Positions 39,646 to 47,524 of a DNA stretch of 49,104 nt are shown piece after piece. Source of the stretch: an uncultured Eubacteriales bacterium (GTDB lineage: Bacteria > Bacillota > Clostridia > Oscillospirales > Acutalibacteraceae); assembly GCA_934511365.1 (NCBI GenBank), contig CAKSWC010000015.1, forward strand, positions 1-49,104, in the 5' to 3' direction. The notes below the pieces were generated by a model. The model saw nothing but the letters and a program-made list of their open reading frames with translations. It was not told the DNA's origin and searched no databases. Each line of letters opens with the position of its first letter. Within the stretch, counting starts at the first letter, position 1. The translations under genes and the position numbers were made by a program.

Positions 39646-41004
39646 TTGAAAACAGAAAATATAAAGAAAAATCCGCGCCCTCTGCACCCGATGCGGATAA
39701 TCGCGCTGAGCGTACTTTTGGCGATTGCCGCCGGAACCGTTCTTTTGATGCTTCCCTGCATGACGCGCGACGGAAAGGGGCTTTCTTTCATGAAAGCGGT
39801 CTTTACCGCAACGTCAAGCGTCTGCGTAACCGGTTTGACGCTCATTGACCCGGCTGTAACTCTTTCAAGATACGGCCAGGTTGTTCTTCTGCTTCTCATT
39901 GAAATCGGCGGAATAAGCATGGTGACGTTTGCCTCGTTTTTCATCTTCGCCTTCAAAAAGCATTCCGCACTCCGCAGTATGCGCCTTGCTCAGGAATATA
40001 CGAATCTTGATATGTTTTCTCAGGTCAAGCCGCTTGTGCGGACGATCATTGCAACAACGGCCGTTTGCCAGCTCATCGGAACGGGGCTTTTGTGCTTGCG
40101 CTTTGTTCCGCGCTTCGGCGCAAAGGGAATTTGGGTTTCAATGTTCACCGCCGTTTCGGCCTATTGCAACGCCGGATTTGACCTTTTCGGAATTGAAAGG
40201 GAGTTCGGCTCAATGGTGAACTATAACGGAGACTTCCTTGTTATGGGTGTTGTCATGGCTATGATTATCCTTGGCGGAATCGGGTTTTATGTTTTTTATG
40301 ACCTGCTCACTTACCGCAAAACTCACCGCCTGAGTCTCCACACAAAAACGGCGCTCATCTCTGCCGGAATGCTCATTCTTGTTGGCTTTGTCTGCGTTTT
40401 TGCCTTTGAAATCGGCAATCCGCAGACGCTTAAAAACCTTCCGCTTTCTCAAAAAATTACAGCCGCGCTTTTCCAGTCCGTAACGGCAAGGACGGCCGGC
40501 TTTGCCTCGCTTGATATCGCCTCGCTCGGCGATGTAACAAAAATCGTAATGATGCTTTTGATGTTCATCGGAGCCGGAAGCGGCTCGACCGGCGGCGGAA
40601 TCAAAACAACAACCTTTGCCGTTCTTGTAATGACCGTTGTTTCCGTTTTAAAAAGTAGAAAGGACACCGTTGTCCTCAAAAAGCGCGTCAGTCACGCCGT
40701 TGTTGCAAAATCGCTTTCAATCGCGGCGCTTTCAATGCTTATTGTTTTTCTTGCAACCTGCGTCCTCTCTTGGGACGTGGGCGGGATGAACGGAACGGAT
40801 TTGCTTTTTGAGGCCGTTTCCGCTTTTTCAACCTGCGGACTCACCGCCGGAGTGACCGCCAAAGCCGGTTCCGTTGGCCTTTGGGCGCTGATTGTTTCAA
40901 TGTATATCGGCCGAATCGGCCCAATGTGCTTTGTAATCTCTCTTAACTCGCGCAAAGAGCGCGACAGCGAAATTGTTCCCGAGGGAAGAATAATGGTTGG
41001 GTAA
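39646..41004 (+). CDS. ktrB: KtrB/TrkH-type potassium uptake channel subunit
   Basis: 452 residues with four M1-P-M2 repeats. The pore loops are visible as S-V-C-V-T-G-L, A-Y-C-N-A-G-F-D, T-A-R-T-A-G-F and S-T-C-G-L-T-A-G, each with the filter Gly. It carries K+ (possibly with Na+) across the membrane and needs a cytoplasmic RCK subunit such as KtrA or TrkA, which is not in the window. I accept a TTG start at 39646 because AGGGGGA is eight bases ahead; the next ATG is 15 codons later without a ribosome site. Confidence 0.92.
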   Translation: MKTENIKKNPRPLHPMRIIALSVLLAIAAGTVLLMLPCMTRDGKGLSFMKAVFTATSSVCVTGLTLIDPAVTLSRYGQVVLLLLIEIGGISMVTFASFFIFAFKKHSALRSMRLAQEYTNLDMFSQVKPLVRTIIATTAVCQLIGTGLLCLRFVPRFGAKGIWVSMFTAVSAYCNAGFDLFGIEREFGSMVNYNGDFLVMGVVMAMIILGGIGFYVFYDLLTYRKTHRLSLHTKTALISAGMLILVGFVCVFAFEIGNPQTLKNLPLSQKITAALFQSVTARTAGFASLDIASLGDVTKIVMMLLMFIGAGSGSTGGGIKTTTFAVLVMTVVSVLKSRKDTVVLKKRVSHAVVAKSLSIAALSMLIVFLATCVLSWDVGGMNGTDLLFEAVSAFSTCGLTAGVTAKAGSVGLWALIVSMYIGRIGPMCFVISLNSRKERDSEIVPEGRIMVG

Positions 41005-41026
41005 CTCCGGTTAACCGTTGACAGTC
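41002..41026 (+). repeat. Dispersed intergenic repeat, weak copy F
   Basis: AACTCCGGTTAACCGTTGAC resembles the repeat core with one base missing near its start. It overlaps the last bases of ktrB. Confidence 0.3.
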
Positions 41027-41084
41027 ATTTTTTGTCCTTTGTTTTCATAGCTATTACCGTACGGATTTTTCACGGAAAGGAACG

Positions 41085-42074
41085 GTGACGGCTTTGGAGG
41101 AGAACAAAAAAGCAAATAAGAATAAAAAAGGAAAGGATGACGGCCTTTTTTCCGTCTCGTTGTGTCAGGTGATTCTTTCGGCTGTTGCCGTTCTTTCGCT
41201 TTTGTTCACGGCAAAATCGGGCGGCGCTGCGGCGCAGAATCTTAAAGACGATTTTAATCTTTTGAAAAACTGGTCAATATCGTCCGGAGATTTTCAAAGC
41301 ACACTCAAAAGCATTAAGGACTACATTGACTCGCCGGCGGAAATTTCTGTTTTTAAGCTCTTTTCAAAGGATAAAGAACCCGCTGAAGCTTCTTCAAAAA
41401 CCGATGCGGCCGATTTGTCAAATGAAAGCAAAACAACCGATAAGGCCGAAAAGGCCGATAAAAAAGATAAGGAAAACAAGGAAACAACTCAAGAGTCAAA
41501 AGCGGCGGAAAAAGAAACTTCCGAAGATGAAACCACTGCGCCGAAAACAACTTCCGCCGAAAAAACAACAGAAAAGCCGTCCGTAAAAAAGACTGCTCTT
41601 TCCTTTGCAAAAAATGCCGGCGGAAAAGACCTTACGAGCTATAAGCCGGAAGAAAAAGCAACATCTTCCAAGGCGGAAACAACTTCCCCGATCGTGCGTC
41701 CCGTGAGCGGCTCATATACTTCATACTTTGGTTACCGTACCAATCCGATAACGGGCAACAACACCTTCCACACCGGTGTTGACATTGCGGCCGCTGAGGG
41801 AACAAAAATCAAAGCTGCCTATTCCGGAAAGGTCAGAAAGGTTGGCGAAGATTCAAGGAGCGGAAAATATCTCTATCTCACCCATACGAACGGGGTGGAG
41901 ACGCTCTATTGCCATTGCAGCAAAATTCTTGCCGAAGAGGGTGCCGTAATCCGCCAGGGCGAGACCGTTGCCCTTGTTGGAAGCACCGGTTGGTCAACGG
42001 GGCCGCACCTCCATTTTGAGGTTCACAAGGACGGAACGCGCCTTGATCCGCTCCCGATTCTAAAAAAGGGATGA
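41085..42074 (+). CDS. M23-family (LytM) peptidase at the spoIVFA position
   Basis: 329 residues with a GTG start (41085) shortly behind GGAAAGG. One membrane helix (about 22-42), then a long Lys/Glu/Thr/Ser-rich low-complexity linker (about 95-205) and a C-terminal LytM domain. The zinc site is complete: H229-x3-D233 and H308-x-H310 in G-P-H-L-H-F. Such enzymes cut peptidoglycan peptide bridges. It overlaps by four bases a gene for an M50 protease, the same arrangement as spoIVFA-spoIVFB in Bacillus, whose SpoIVFA has a degenerate LytM domain. Here the active site looks functional, so it may be a regulator, a hydrolase, or both. Confidence 0.87.
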   Translation: MTALEENKKANKNKKGKDDGLFSVSLCQVILSAVAVLSLLFTAKSGGAAAQNLKDDFNLLKNWSISSGDFQSTLKSIKDYIDSPAEISVFKLFSKDKEPAEASSKTDAADLSNESKTTDKAEKADKKDKENKETTQESKAAEKETSEDETTAPKTTSAEKTTEKPSVKKTALSFAKNAGGKDLTSYKPEEKATSSKAETTSPIVRPVSGSYTSYFGYRTNPITGNNTFHTGVDIAAAEGTKIKAAYSGKVRKVGEDSRSGKYLYLTHTNGVETLYCHCSKILAEEGAVIRQGETVALVGSTGWSTGPHLHFEVHKDGTRLDPLPILKKG

Positions 42075-42664
42075 CGGTCGTTTGCGGAAAAACAAAGCTT
42101 AAAATCGGCTTTTCGTTTTTTCTTGTTTCGTCGCTTATGCTGCTTTTGTCCGATTCAAAAATTGCGCTGATGTGCTTTTTTTCCTCGGCGGCGCATGAGC
42201 TTGGTCACCTTTTTCTGATGCTCCTCTTTTCTCAAAGCCTCCTTTCGGTGAGCTTCGGCGCGTTCGGAATCCGCATTGAAAAGGACGAAAGTGTTTTTCA
42301 AAGCTACCAAAAGCAGGCGCTCGTTGCCCTCGGCGGAGTTTTTGTGAATTTTTTAATCTGTGCCGCTGCGGCTTTGAGTTGGCGTTTTTCAAAAAGTTTT
42401 GACGCTGCGGCGCTTTTTTTCGTCAATGTTTTCATTGCTGCGCTCAATCTCATGCCGGCAAAAAGCCTTGACGCGTGGAATGCGCTTTATTGCGTCCTGA
42501 TGCCAAGGCTGAACGAATTCGGAACGCTTAAGGTTCTGTCCGTTGTTTCCGGCGTTACGGTGGGTGCCTTTTCGGTGTTCTGCGTTTTATATTTTGTTTT
42601 TTTCGGTTTCAATGCAAGCCTTTTGGCTGTGTGTATATATTTAATGTTTTTGGAATTCAAGTAA
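42071..42664 (+). CDS. M50 site-2 metalloprotease, SpoIVFB-like
   Basis: 197 residues with about five membrane helices. The intramembrane zinc site is H42-E43-L-G-H46 plus N126-L-M-P129-x3-L-D134, the standard pair for site-2 proteases. In Bacillus SpoIVFB cleaves pro-sigma-K in the mother cell. This protein is short, lacks a visible C-terminal CBS domain, and is encoded right behind an M23 gene and ahead of the TIGR03960 pair, the clostridial spoIVFB neighbourhood. The name SpoIVFB-like rests on size, motifs and order; a non-sporulation role is possible. Its start overlaps the M23 stop as ATGA. Confidence 0.85.
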   Translation: MTVVCGKTKLKIGFSFFLVSSLMLLLSDSKIALMCFFSSAAHELGHLFLMLLFSQSLLSVSFGAFGIRIEKDESVFQSYQKQALVALGGVFVNFLICAAAALSWRFSKSFDAAALFFVNVFIAALNLMPAKSLDAWNALYCVLMPRLNEFGTLKVLSVVSGVTVGAFSVFCVLYFVFFGFNASLLAVCIYLMFLEFK

Positions 42665-42696
42665 CCCATTACTTTTTTAAAGAAACGGAGATACTA

Positions 42697-44553
42697 ATGG
42701 TTAGTAAAGAAGTTGAAAAAATCCTGCCTCTTGTTCAAAAGCCGGGGCGTTATATCGGCGGTGAGCTCAATTCCGTTGTCAAGGATAAAACGCAGGTGAA
42801 GCTGCGCTATGCCTTTTGTTTTCCGGATACCTATGAAATCGGAATGTCTCATCTCGGAATGAAAATTCTTTATTCGATTGCGAATGAGCGTAAGGAAGTT
42901 TGGTGCGAACGTGTTTTTGCCCCTTGGCATGACATGGAAGAACAAATGAGAAAGAATGATATTTCGCTCTATGCGCTCGAAAGCGGAGACGCAATCAAAA
43001 ATTTTGACCTCATCGGTTTCACGCTCATGTATGAGCTTTCTTTTTCAAATGTTCTCAATATGCTTGACCTTGCCGGGCTGCCGGTCAGGGCGGCAGACAG
43101 AAAATCGCTCACGCCGATAGTTGTCGGCGGCGGCCCGTGTGCCTGTAATCCGGAGCCGATGGCGGAGTTTTTTGATGTTTTCTCTCTTGGCGAAGGTGAG
43201 GAGATGTATGAGCCGTTTTTTGACCTTCTTGAAGAATGTAAGAAAAACAAAAGCTCAAAGGAGGAGTTCCTCCGCCGCGTTTCAAAGCTTGACGGTTTTT
43301 ATGTTCCCTCGCTTTATGACGTTCGGTATAACGCTGACAAAACAATAAAAAGCGTTACTCCTAAAGACGGTGCACCGGAGAAAATTACAAAACAGATTGT
43401 CTCCGATTTTGACAAGGTCAGATATCCCCAAAAGTTTGTTGTTCCGTTTGTTGAGGTTGTTCATGACAGAGTTGTTCATGAAATTCTGCGCGGCTGCATA
43501 AGGGGCTGCCGCTTTTGTCAGGCCGGTTTTATTTATCGTCCGATACGCGAAAAATCGCCGGAAACAATCAACAGTCAGTGCCGCGGACTTTGCGACGCGA
43601 CCGGATATGACGAAATTTCTCTCTCCTCGCTTAGCACAAGCGACTACACTCAGCTTGAGTCTCTGCTTGATAAACTGCTTTCGTGGACGATACCCGAAAA
43701 AATCAATATTGCTCTCCCGTCGCTGCGTGTTGATAATTTTTCGGACGAGCTTATGGAAAAACTCAATAAAGTCAGACGCAGCGGTCTGACCTTTGCGCCG
43801 GAGGCCGGAACTCAGCGCCTGCGCGATGCAATCAACAAAAATGTTACCGAGGACGAGGTCCTGCGAACCTCACGCAAGGCGTTTTCCGGCGGCTGGACGG
43901 CGGTCAAGCTTTATTTCATGCTCGGCTTGCCAACGGAGACAATGGAGGATGTTGCCGGAATTGCCGACCTTTCTCAAAAGGTTGTTGATGAGTTTTATAA
44001 GAATCCGGACAAGCCCAAGGGAAAGGGCGTTCAGGTTTCAATCAGCGTTGCCTCCTTTGTTCCAAAGCCGTTCACCCCGTTCCAGTGGGAGCCGCAGGAT
44101 ACAAGGGAAATGCTGCTTGAAAAGCAGGCGCACCTTCTCTCCTGCGTTAAAACAAGGAAGGTTTCCGTCAGCTATCACAAGGTTGAAATCAGCTTCCTTG
44201 AGGGTGTTTTTGCCCGCGGAGACAGAAAGCTTTCGGCGGTTATCGAATATGCGTGGCGCCACGGCTGCAAGTTTGACGGTTGGGATGACAGCTTTAAGTT
44301 TGAAACGTGGCTTGAAGCTTTTGAACAGTGCGGAATTGACCCGCTGTTTTATACCTCAAGAAAGCGTGAATTCAACGAGATTCTCCCGTGGGATCATCTT
44401 GATTACGGAATCCGCAAGGAATTCCTTATTGCCGAAAATAAAAAAGCTCATGAGAGCGAAACAACGCCGCATTGCCGCATAAAATGCGCCGGCTGCGGAG
44501 CCAACAGACTGAACGGAGGAAAGTGCGATGCGATGCGTAAGAATCTGGTTTGA
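42697..44553 (+). CDS. B12-binding-type radical SAM protein, TIGR03960 family
   Basis: 618 residues. The N-terminal part (about 1-230) is the cobalamin-binding-like domain without an obvious cobalamin His motif. The radical SAM cluster site is C267-x3-C271-x2-C274, followed by a TIM-barrel region, and a short cysteine-rich tail C-A-G-C-G. The family has no established substrate; association with ribosomal protein genes suggests RNA or ribosome modification. I start at 42697 with GGAG ahead; the frame is open from 42631 only as overlap with the M50 gene. It overlaps its partner TIGR03936 gene by 26 bases. Confidence 0.87.
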   Translation: MVSKEVEKILPLVQKPGRYIGGELNSVVKDKTQVKLRYAFCFPDTYEIGMSHLGMKILYSIANERKEVWCERVFAPWHDMEEQMRKNDISLYALESGDAIKNFDLIGFTLMYELSFSNVLNMLDLAGLPVRAADRKSLTPIVVGGGPCACNPEPMAEFFDVFSLGEGEEMYEPFFDLLEECKKNKSSKEEFLRRVSKLDGFYVPSLYDVRYNADKTIKSVTPKDGAPEKITKQIVSDFDKVRYPQKFVVPFVEVVHDRVVHEILRGCIRGCRFCQAGFIYRPIREKSPETINSQCRGLCDATGYDEISLSSLSTSDYTQLESLLDKLLSWTIPEKINIALPSLRVDNFSDELMEKLNKVRRSGLTFAPEAGTQRLRDAINKNVTEDEVLRTSRKAFSGGWTAVKLYFMLGLPTETMEDVAGIADLSQKVVDEFYKNPDKPKGKGVQVSISVASFVPKPFTPFQWEPQDTREMLLEKQAHLLSCVKTRKVSVSYHKVEISFLEGVFARGDRKLSAVIEYAWRHGCKFDGWDDSFKFETWLEAFEQCGIDPLFYTSRKREFNEILPWDHLDYGIRKEFLIAENKKAHESETTPHCRIKCAGCGANRLNGGKCDAMRKNLV

Positions 44554-45193
44554 AAAAAAGGGTGATGTGCGCTTCATCTCTCACCTTGATTTAATGCGGA
44601 CAATGACTCGCGCAATCCGCCGCTCAAAAATTCCTCTTTGGTATACCGAAGGCTTCAATCCCCACCCGTATATGACCTTTGTTCTTCCGCTTTCCCTCGG
44701 AATGGAGAGCGAGAACGATGCTATGGATATCAGAATCGAGGGCGAAATAACGGACGGCGAGGTGATGGCCGCGCTTTCAAAGGCTGTGCCGCAGGGTATA
44801 ACAATCACCTGTGTGACCGAGCCTGTTCTTGACCCGAAGTTCATTTCCTTTGCGTCTTTTAAAATTTCTTTTTATACCGCCGAAATCGCAGAAAAACTTG
44901 AAGAACGGATTAAAGCGCTGCTTTCCTCGGACTCCCTCGTTGTTCAAAAGCTTGGAAAAAAGGGCCACCGGAAAGTCTATAAGGATATTGATCTTCTGCC
45001 CCACATCAAAAAGTATTCGCTTCTTGAAAAGGACGGCGTTTTGATCTTGTCGCTTGTTCTCCCCGCCGGAAGCACAACGAACATCAACCCGTCTCTCCTT
45101 GCAGACGAAATCCTTAAAGGCGCGGCTGAAAGCGACTATTACATTATTAAAAGAAAACAGCTTTTCGACAAGGACATGAAAGCGTTTGAATAA
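44528..45193 (+). CDS. TIGR03936/DUF2344 radical-SAM-associated protein
   Basis: 221 residues beginning M-R-C-V-R-I-W-F-E-K-K-G, with the family segments F-I-S-H-L-D-L-M-R and E-G-F-N-P-H-P. In many clostridia this protein is fused to or encoded directly behind the TIGR03960 radical SAM enzyme, and here it overlaps it by 26 bases, so the two probably act together. Function unknown. GGAGGAAA seven bases ahead of the ATG is the ribosome site. Confidence 0.86.
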   Translation: MRCVRIWFEKKGDVRFISHLDLMRTMTRAIRRSKIPLWYTEGFNPHPYMTFVLPLSLGMESENDAMDIRIEGEITDGEVMAALSKAVPQGITITCVTEPVLDPKFISFASFKISFYTAEIAEKLEERIKALLSSDSLVVQKLGKKGHRKVYKDIDLLPHIKKYSLLEKDGVLILSLVLPAGSTTNINPSLLADEILKGAAESDYYIIKRKQLFDKDMKAFE

Positions 45194-45216
45194 TTTAAAA
45201 AAAATCCTGAAAACCC

Positions 45217-45245
45217 TTGCATTAATTATCCGTTTGTGATAGAAT
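45217..45245 (+). promoter_or_regulatory. Promoter of rplS
   Basis: TTGCAT (45217-45222), 17-bp spacer, TAGAAT (45240-45245), about 130 bases before rplS. Confidence 0.65.
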
Positions 45246-45251
45246 ACTAAA

Positions 45252-45375
45252 GCATTTGTATCCGCCGCAATGCGGCGTGGTTTGATGCCGGCTGAATTCA
45301 GTCTGTAATATTAAAAGCGGTCCTCTGCTCCTTTTTGAGGGCATGAACGTGGCAGAATTTAGGAGGAAAAAACCA
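45252..45375 (+). promoter_or_regulatory. Structured 5' leader of rplS
   Basis: The leader between the promoter and rplS holds a GC-rich hairpin CGCCGCA/TGCGGCG (45263-45277) and a CCTC/GAGG stem near 45323-45342. Ribosomal-protein leaders in Firmicutes often bind their product to control translation. I see structure but no match I can confirm to a known L19 leader. Confidence 0.4.
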
Positions 45376-45720
45376 ATGGACGCACTCAAACTTATCTCGG
45401 ACCCAAGCCTTAAGGCTGAGGTACCGGAAATCAACATCGGTTCAACCGTTCGTGTTCACGTTAAAATCCGTGAGGGCGAAAGAGAAAGAATCCAGATGTT
45501 TGAAGGAACCGTTATTGCCAAGAGAGGCAGCGGAATCTCCTCAACTTTCACCGTTCGCCGCGTTGCATACGGCGTTGGTGTTGAAAGAGTTTTCCCCGTT
45601 CACTCACCGAATGTTGTTGCCGTTGACGTTGTCAGAAACGGTAAGGTTCGCAGAAGCAAACTTTACTATCTCCGTGACAGAGTCGGTAAGGCTGCAAAGG
45701 TTAAGGAAAAGCTCGGCTGA
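45376..45720 (+). CDS. rplS: 50S ribosomal protein L19
   Basis: 114 residues, the usual size. L19 sits at the 30S-50S interface. Signatures are V-R-V-H-V-K-I-R-E-G, Q-x-F-E-G-T-V-I-A and R-R-S-K-L-Y-Y-L-R. I start at 45376, eleven codons into the open frame, because AGGAGG lies just before it and the protein then begins as in other L19 sequences. It is followed by lepB and rbgA, a conserved Firmicutes order. Confidence 0.96.
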   Translation: MDALKLISDPSLKAEVPEINIGSTVRVHVKIREGERERIQMFEGTVIAKRGSGISSTFTVRRVAYGVGVERVFPVHSPNVVAVDVVRNGKVRRSKLYYLRDRVGKAAKVKEKLG

Positions 45721-45729
45721 TAAGCGTTC

Positions 45730-45772
45730 AAAAAGGGGAGAGGCTTTCGGGCTTTCTCCCTTTTCTCATTTT
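45730..45772 (+). terminator. Terminator after rplS
   Basis: AAAAGGGGAGA (from 45731) pairs with TCTCCCTTTT (to about 45764), continuing in a T-rich tract. Read-through into lepB is still possible. Confidence 0.7.
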
Positions 45773-45794
45773 CTTAATAAAAAGGGTGATACTT

Positions 45795-46427
45795 ATGGAT
45801 ATCGCAGCAAAAGATAAATCCGAACTCACATTCCGCGAAAAAACGGTTATCAATATCTATGATTTTGCTTCCGTTCTTGCCTCGGCGATTGTAACAATTA
45901 TGGTCATTTTTACGTTTGTTTTCCGCGTTGTCGGTGTTTCCGGTTCCTCAATGGTGCCGACTTTGCATGACGGCGACTGGCTCATTGTTTCCGCCTATGA
46001 CAGGAATCCGCAGTACGGCCAGGTTGTTATTGTTACTCAGCCCAACTGGTTTGAGGAGCCTATTGTTAAGCGCATTATCGCAACGGAAAATCAGGTTGTT
46101 GATATAGACTTTAATACCGGCGCAGTTTCCGTTGACGGTGTTGTTCTTGATGAGCCTTATATCAACAATCTTACCCTCAACAGCGAGGGAACGGTTTTTC
46201 CGCTCACGGTTCCGGCCGGTCACGTTTTTGTAATGGGCGATAACCGCCAGGGTTCGACCGACAGCCGCAGCGAAAAAATCGGCTTTATTGACGAAAACTA
46301 CATCATGGGCGTGGTTAAGCTTAAGCCGTTTTCCGTCAATCAGTCAACCGGACGGGGACTTAAGTTTAATCCTCTTGGCGAATGGAAGGTTGAAAAGGCG
46401 GAGCTTACGTCGGCTTCACAGCAGTAA
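45795..46427 (+). CDS. lepB: Type I signal peptidase
   Basis: 210 residues with one N-terminal membrane helix (about 25-47). It removes signal peptides from secreted proteins at the outer face of the membrane. The catalytic dyad is S52 in G-S-S-M-V-P-T and K92 in I-V-K-R-I-I-A, and box E is present as M-G-D-N-R-x-x-S-x-D-S-R. I take the ATG at 45795, six bases behind AAGGGTG, rather than the GTG at 45786 inside that site. Confidence 0.95.
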   Translation: MDIAAKDKSELTFREKTVINIYDFASVLASAIVTIMVIFTFVFRVVGVSGSSMVPTLHDGDWLIVSAYDRNPQYGQVVIVTQPNWFEEPIVKRIIATENQVVDIDFNTGAVSVDGVVLDEPYINNLTLNSEGTVFPLTVPAGHVFVMGDNRQGSTDSRSEKIGFIDENYIMGVVKLKPFSVNQSTGRGLKFNPLGEWKVEKAELTSASQQ

Positions 46428-46483
46428 ACAGAACGGCAGCGCGAGCTTTTCACGCTGCCGAATTTATATAGGGTGATATTGTT

Positions 46484-47356
46484 ATGGCAGATTCACAAAA
46501 GCAGACGGTTCAGTGGTTTCCCGGTCATATGGCAAAAACAAGGCGGCTCATTAAAGAGAGCCTTCCGCTTGTTGATTGCGTGACGGAACTGCTTGACGCA
46601 AGAGTGCCGCTTTCAAGCCGCAATCCGGAGCTTGACGAGCTTACGCAGAAAAAGCCGCGCATTGTTCTTCTCAATAAGTGCGACATGGCGGACGAAAGAA
46701 CGACCCGTGAATGGATCGAATATTTCAAAAGGCACGGCCAAACAGCCATTGCGGTCGATTGCAGGAGCGGAAAAGGACTTTCTCAGTATCATTCGCTTGT
46801 TCGCCGCGTTCTTGCCGATAAAATCAAAAGCAACACCGAAAAGGGTATGCCCGGAAAGGCGCTGCGCGTAATGGTTGTTGGAATTCCGAACACGGGCAAG
46901 TCCTCGTTCATCAACCGGATGGCGAAAAAGAGCCGCGCCCAGGTTGCGGACAGGCCAGGCGTAACGCGCCATAACCAGTGGTTCGCAATCGGAAACGGAA
47001 TTGAACTGCTTGATACGCCGGGTGTTCTCTGGCCGAAGTTTGACGACCCGAAGGTTGGTGACAGACTCTCTTTCATCGGCTCGGTCAAAGACGAGGTGGT
47101 TGACGCTCAGACAATGGCGATGCGCCTTCTTTATGTCCTTTCAAAGGATTACGGAAAGCTTCTTTGCGAGCGGTATAAGCTTTCGGAAAATGATCTTTCG
47201 CTCGGAGAATACGAATTGTTGGAGCTTATCGGAAAAAAGCGCGGAATGCTTATCAAGGGCGGAGAAATTGATACTGAGCGCGCCGCCGCAATGCTTCTTG
47301 ATGAATACCGCAGCGGAAAACTCGGAAAGCTCTCTTTTGAGCGTCCGGAGGAATGA
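46484..47356 (+). CDS. rbgA: Ribosome biogenesis GTPase RbgA
   Basis: 290 residues. RbgA (YlqF) assists late 50S subunit assembly. It is a circularly permuted GTPase: G4 (N-K-C-D) precedes G1 (G-I-P-N-T-G-K-S-S) and G3 (D-T-P-G-V-L-W-P). The N-terminal W-F-P-G-H-M-A-K is diagnostic, and a C-terminal RNA-binding part follows. It sits in the conserved rplS-lepB-rbgA order; the usual next gene rnhB is absent. Confidence 0.95.
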   Translation: MADSQKQTVQWFPGHMAKTRRLIKESLPLVDCVTELLDARVPLSSRNPELDELTQKKPRIVLLNKCDMADERTTREWIEYFKRHGQTAIAVDCRSGKGLSQYHSLVRRVLADKIKSNTEKGMPGKALRVMVVGIPNTGKSSFINRMAKKSRAQVADRPGVTRHNQWFAIGNGIELLDTPGVLWPKFDDPKVGDRLSFIGSVKDEVVDAQTMAMRLLYVLSKDYGKLLCERYKLSENDLSLGEYELLELIGKKRGMLIKGGEIDTERAAAMLLDEYRSGKLGKLSFERPEE

Positions 47357-47415
47357 ACGGCGAAATTCCGAATCAAACCGGGTGACGGTTTTTGAGGTTA
47401 TTGTACAAAATCATC

Positions 47416-47444
47416 TTGACACATATCAGAAATTGTGGTAAGAT
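47416..47444 (+). promoter_or_regulatory. Promoter of the tandem mgtC genes
   Basis: TTGACA (47416-47421), 17-bp spacer, TAAGAT (47439-47444). Confidence 0.77.
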
Positions 47445-47460
47445 TTTCAGTGTTATTTTG

Positions 47461-47487
47461 GCGGACGCGGAGTTTTTCCGCGTCCGC
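47461..47487 (+). promoter_or_regulatory. Leader hairpin of the mgtC genes
   Basis: GCGGACGCGGA (47461-47471), loop GTTTT, TCCGCGTCCGC (47477-47487): a perfect 11-bp stem starting about ten bases after the expected transcript start. GATTTTTC follows four bases later, so it could attenuate transcription or protect the 5' end of the message. Confidence 0.55.
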
Positions 47488-47524
47488 GCATGATTTTTCA
47501 TTCTGTTTACGGAGGTAACTATAA

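Noticed and set aside
39646..39690. Start of ktrB at the later ATG (codon 16)
   Set aside because: No ribosome site precedes that ATG, while the TTG at 39646 has AGGGGGA at eight bases.
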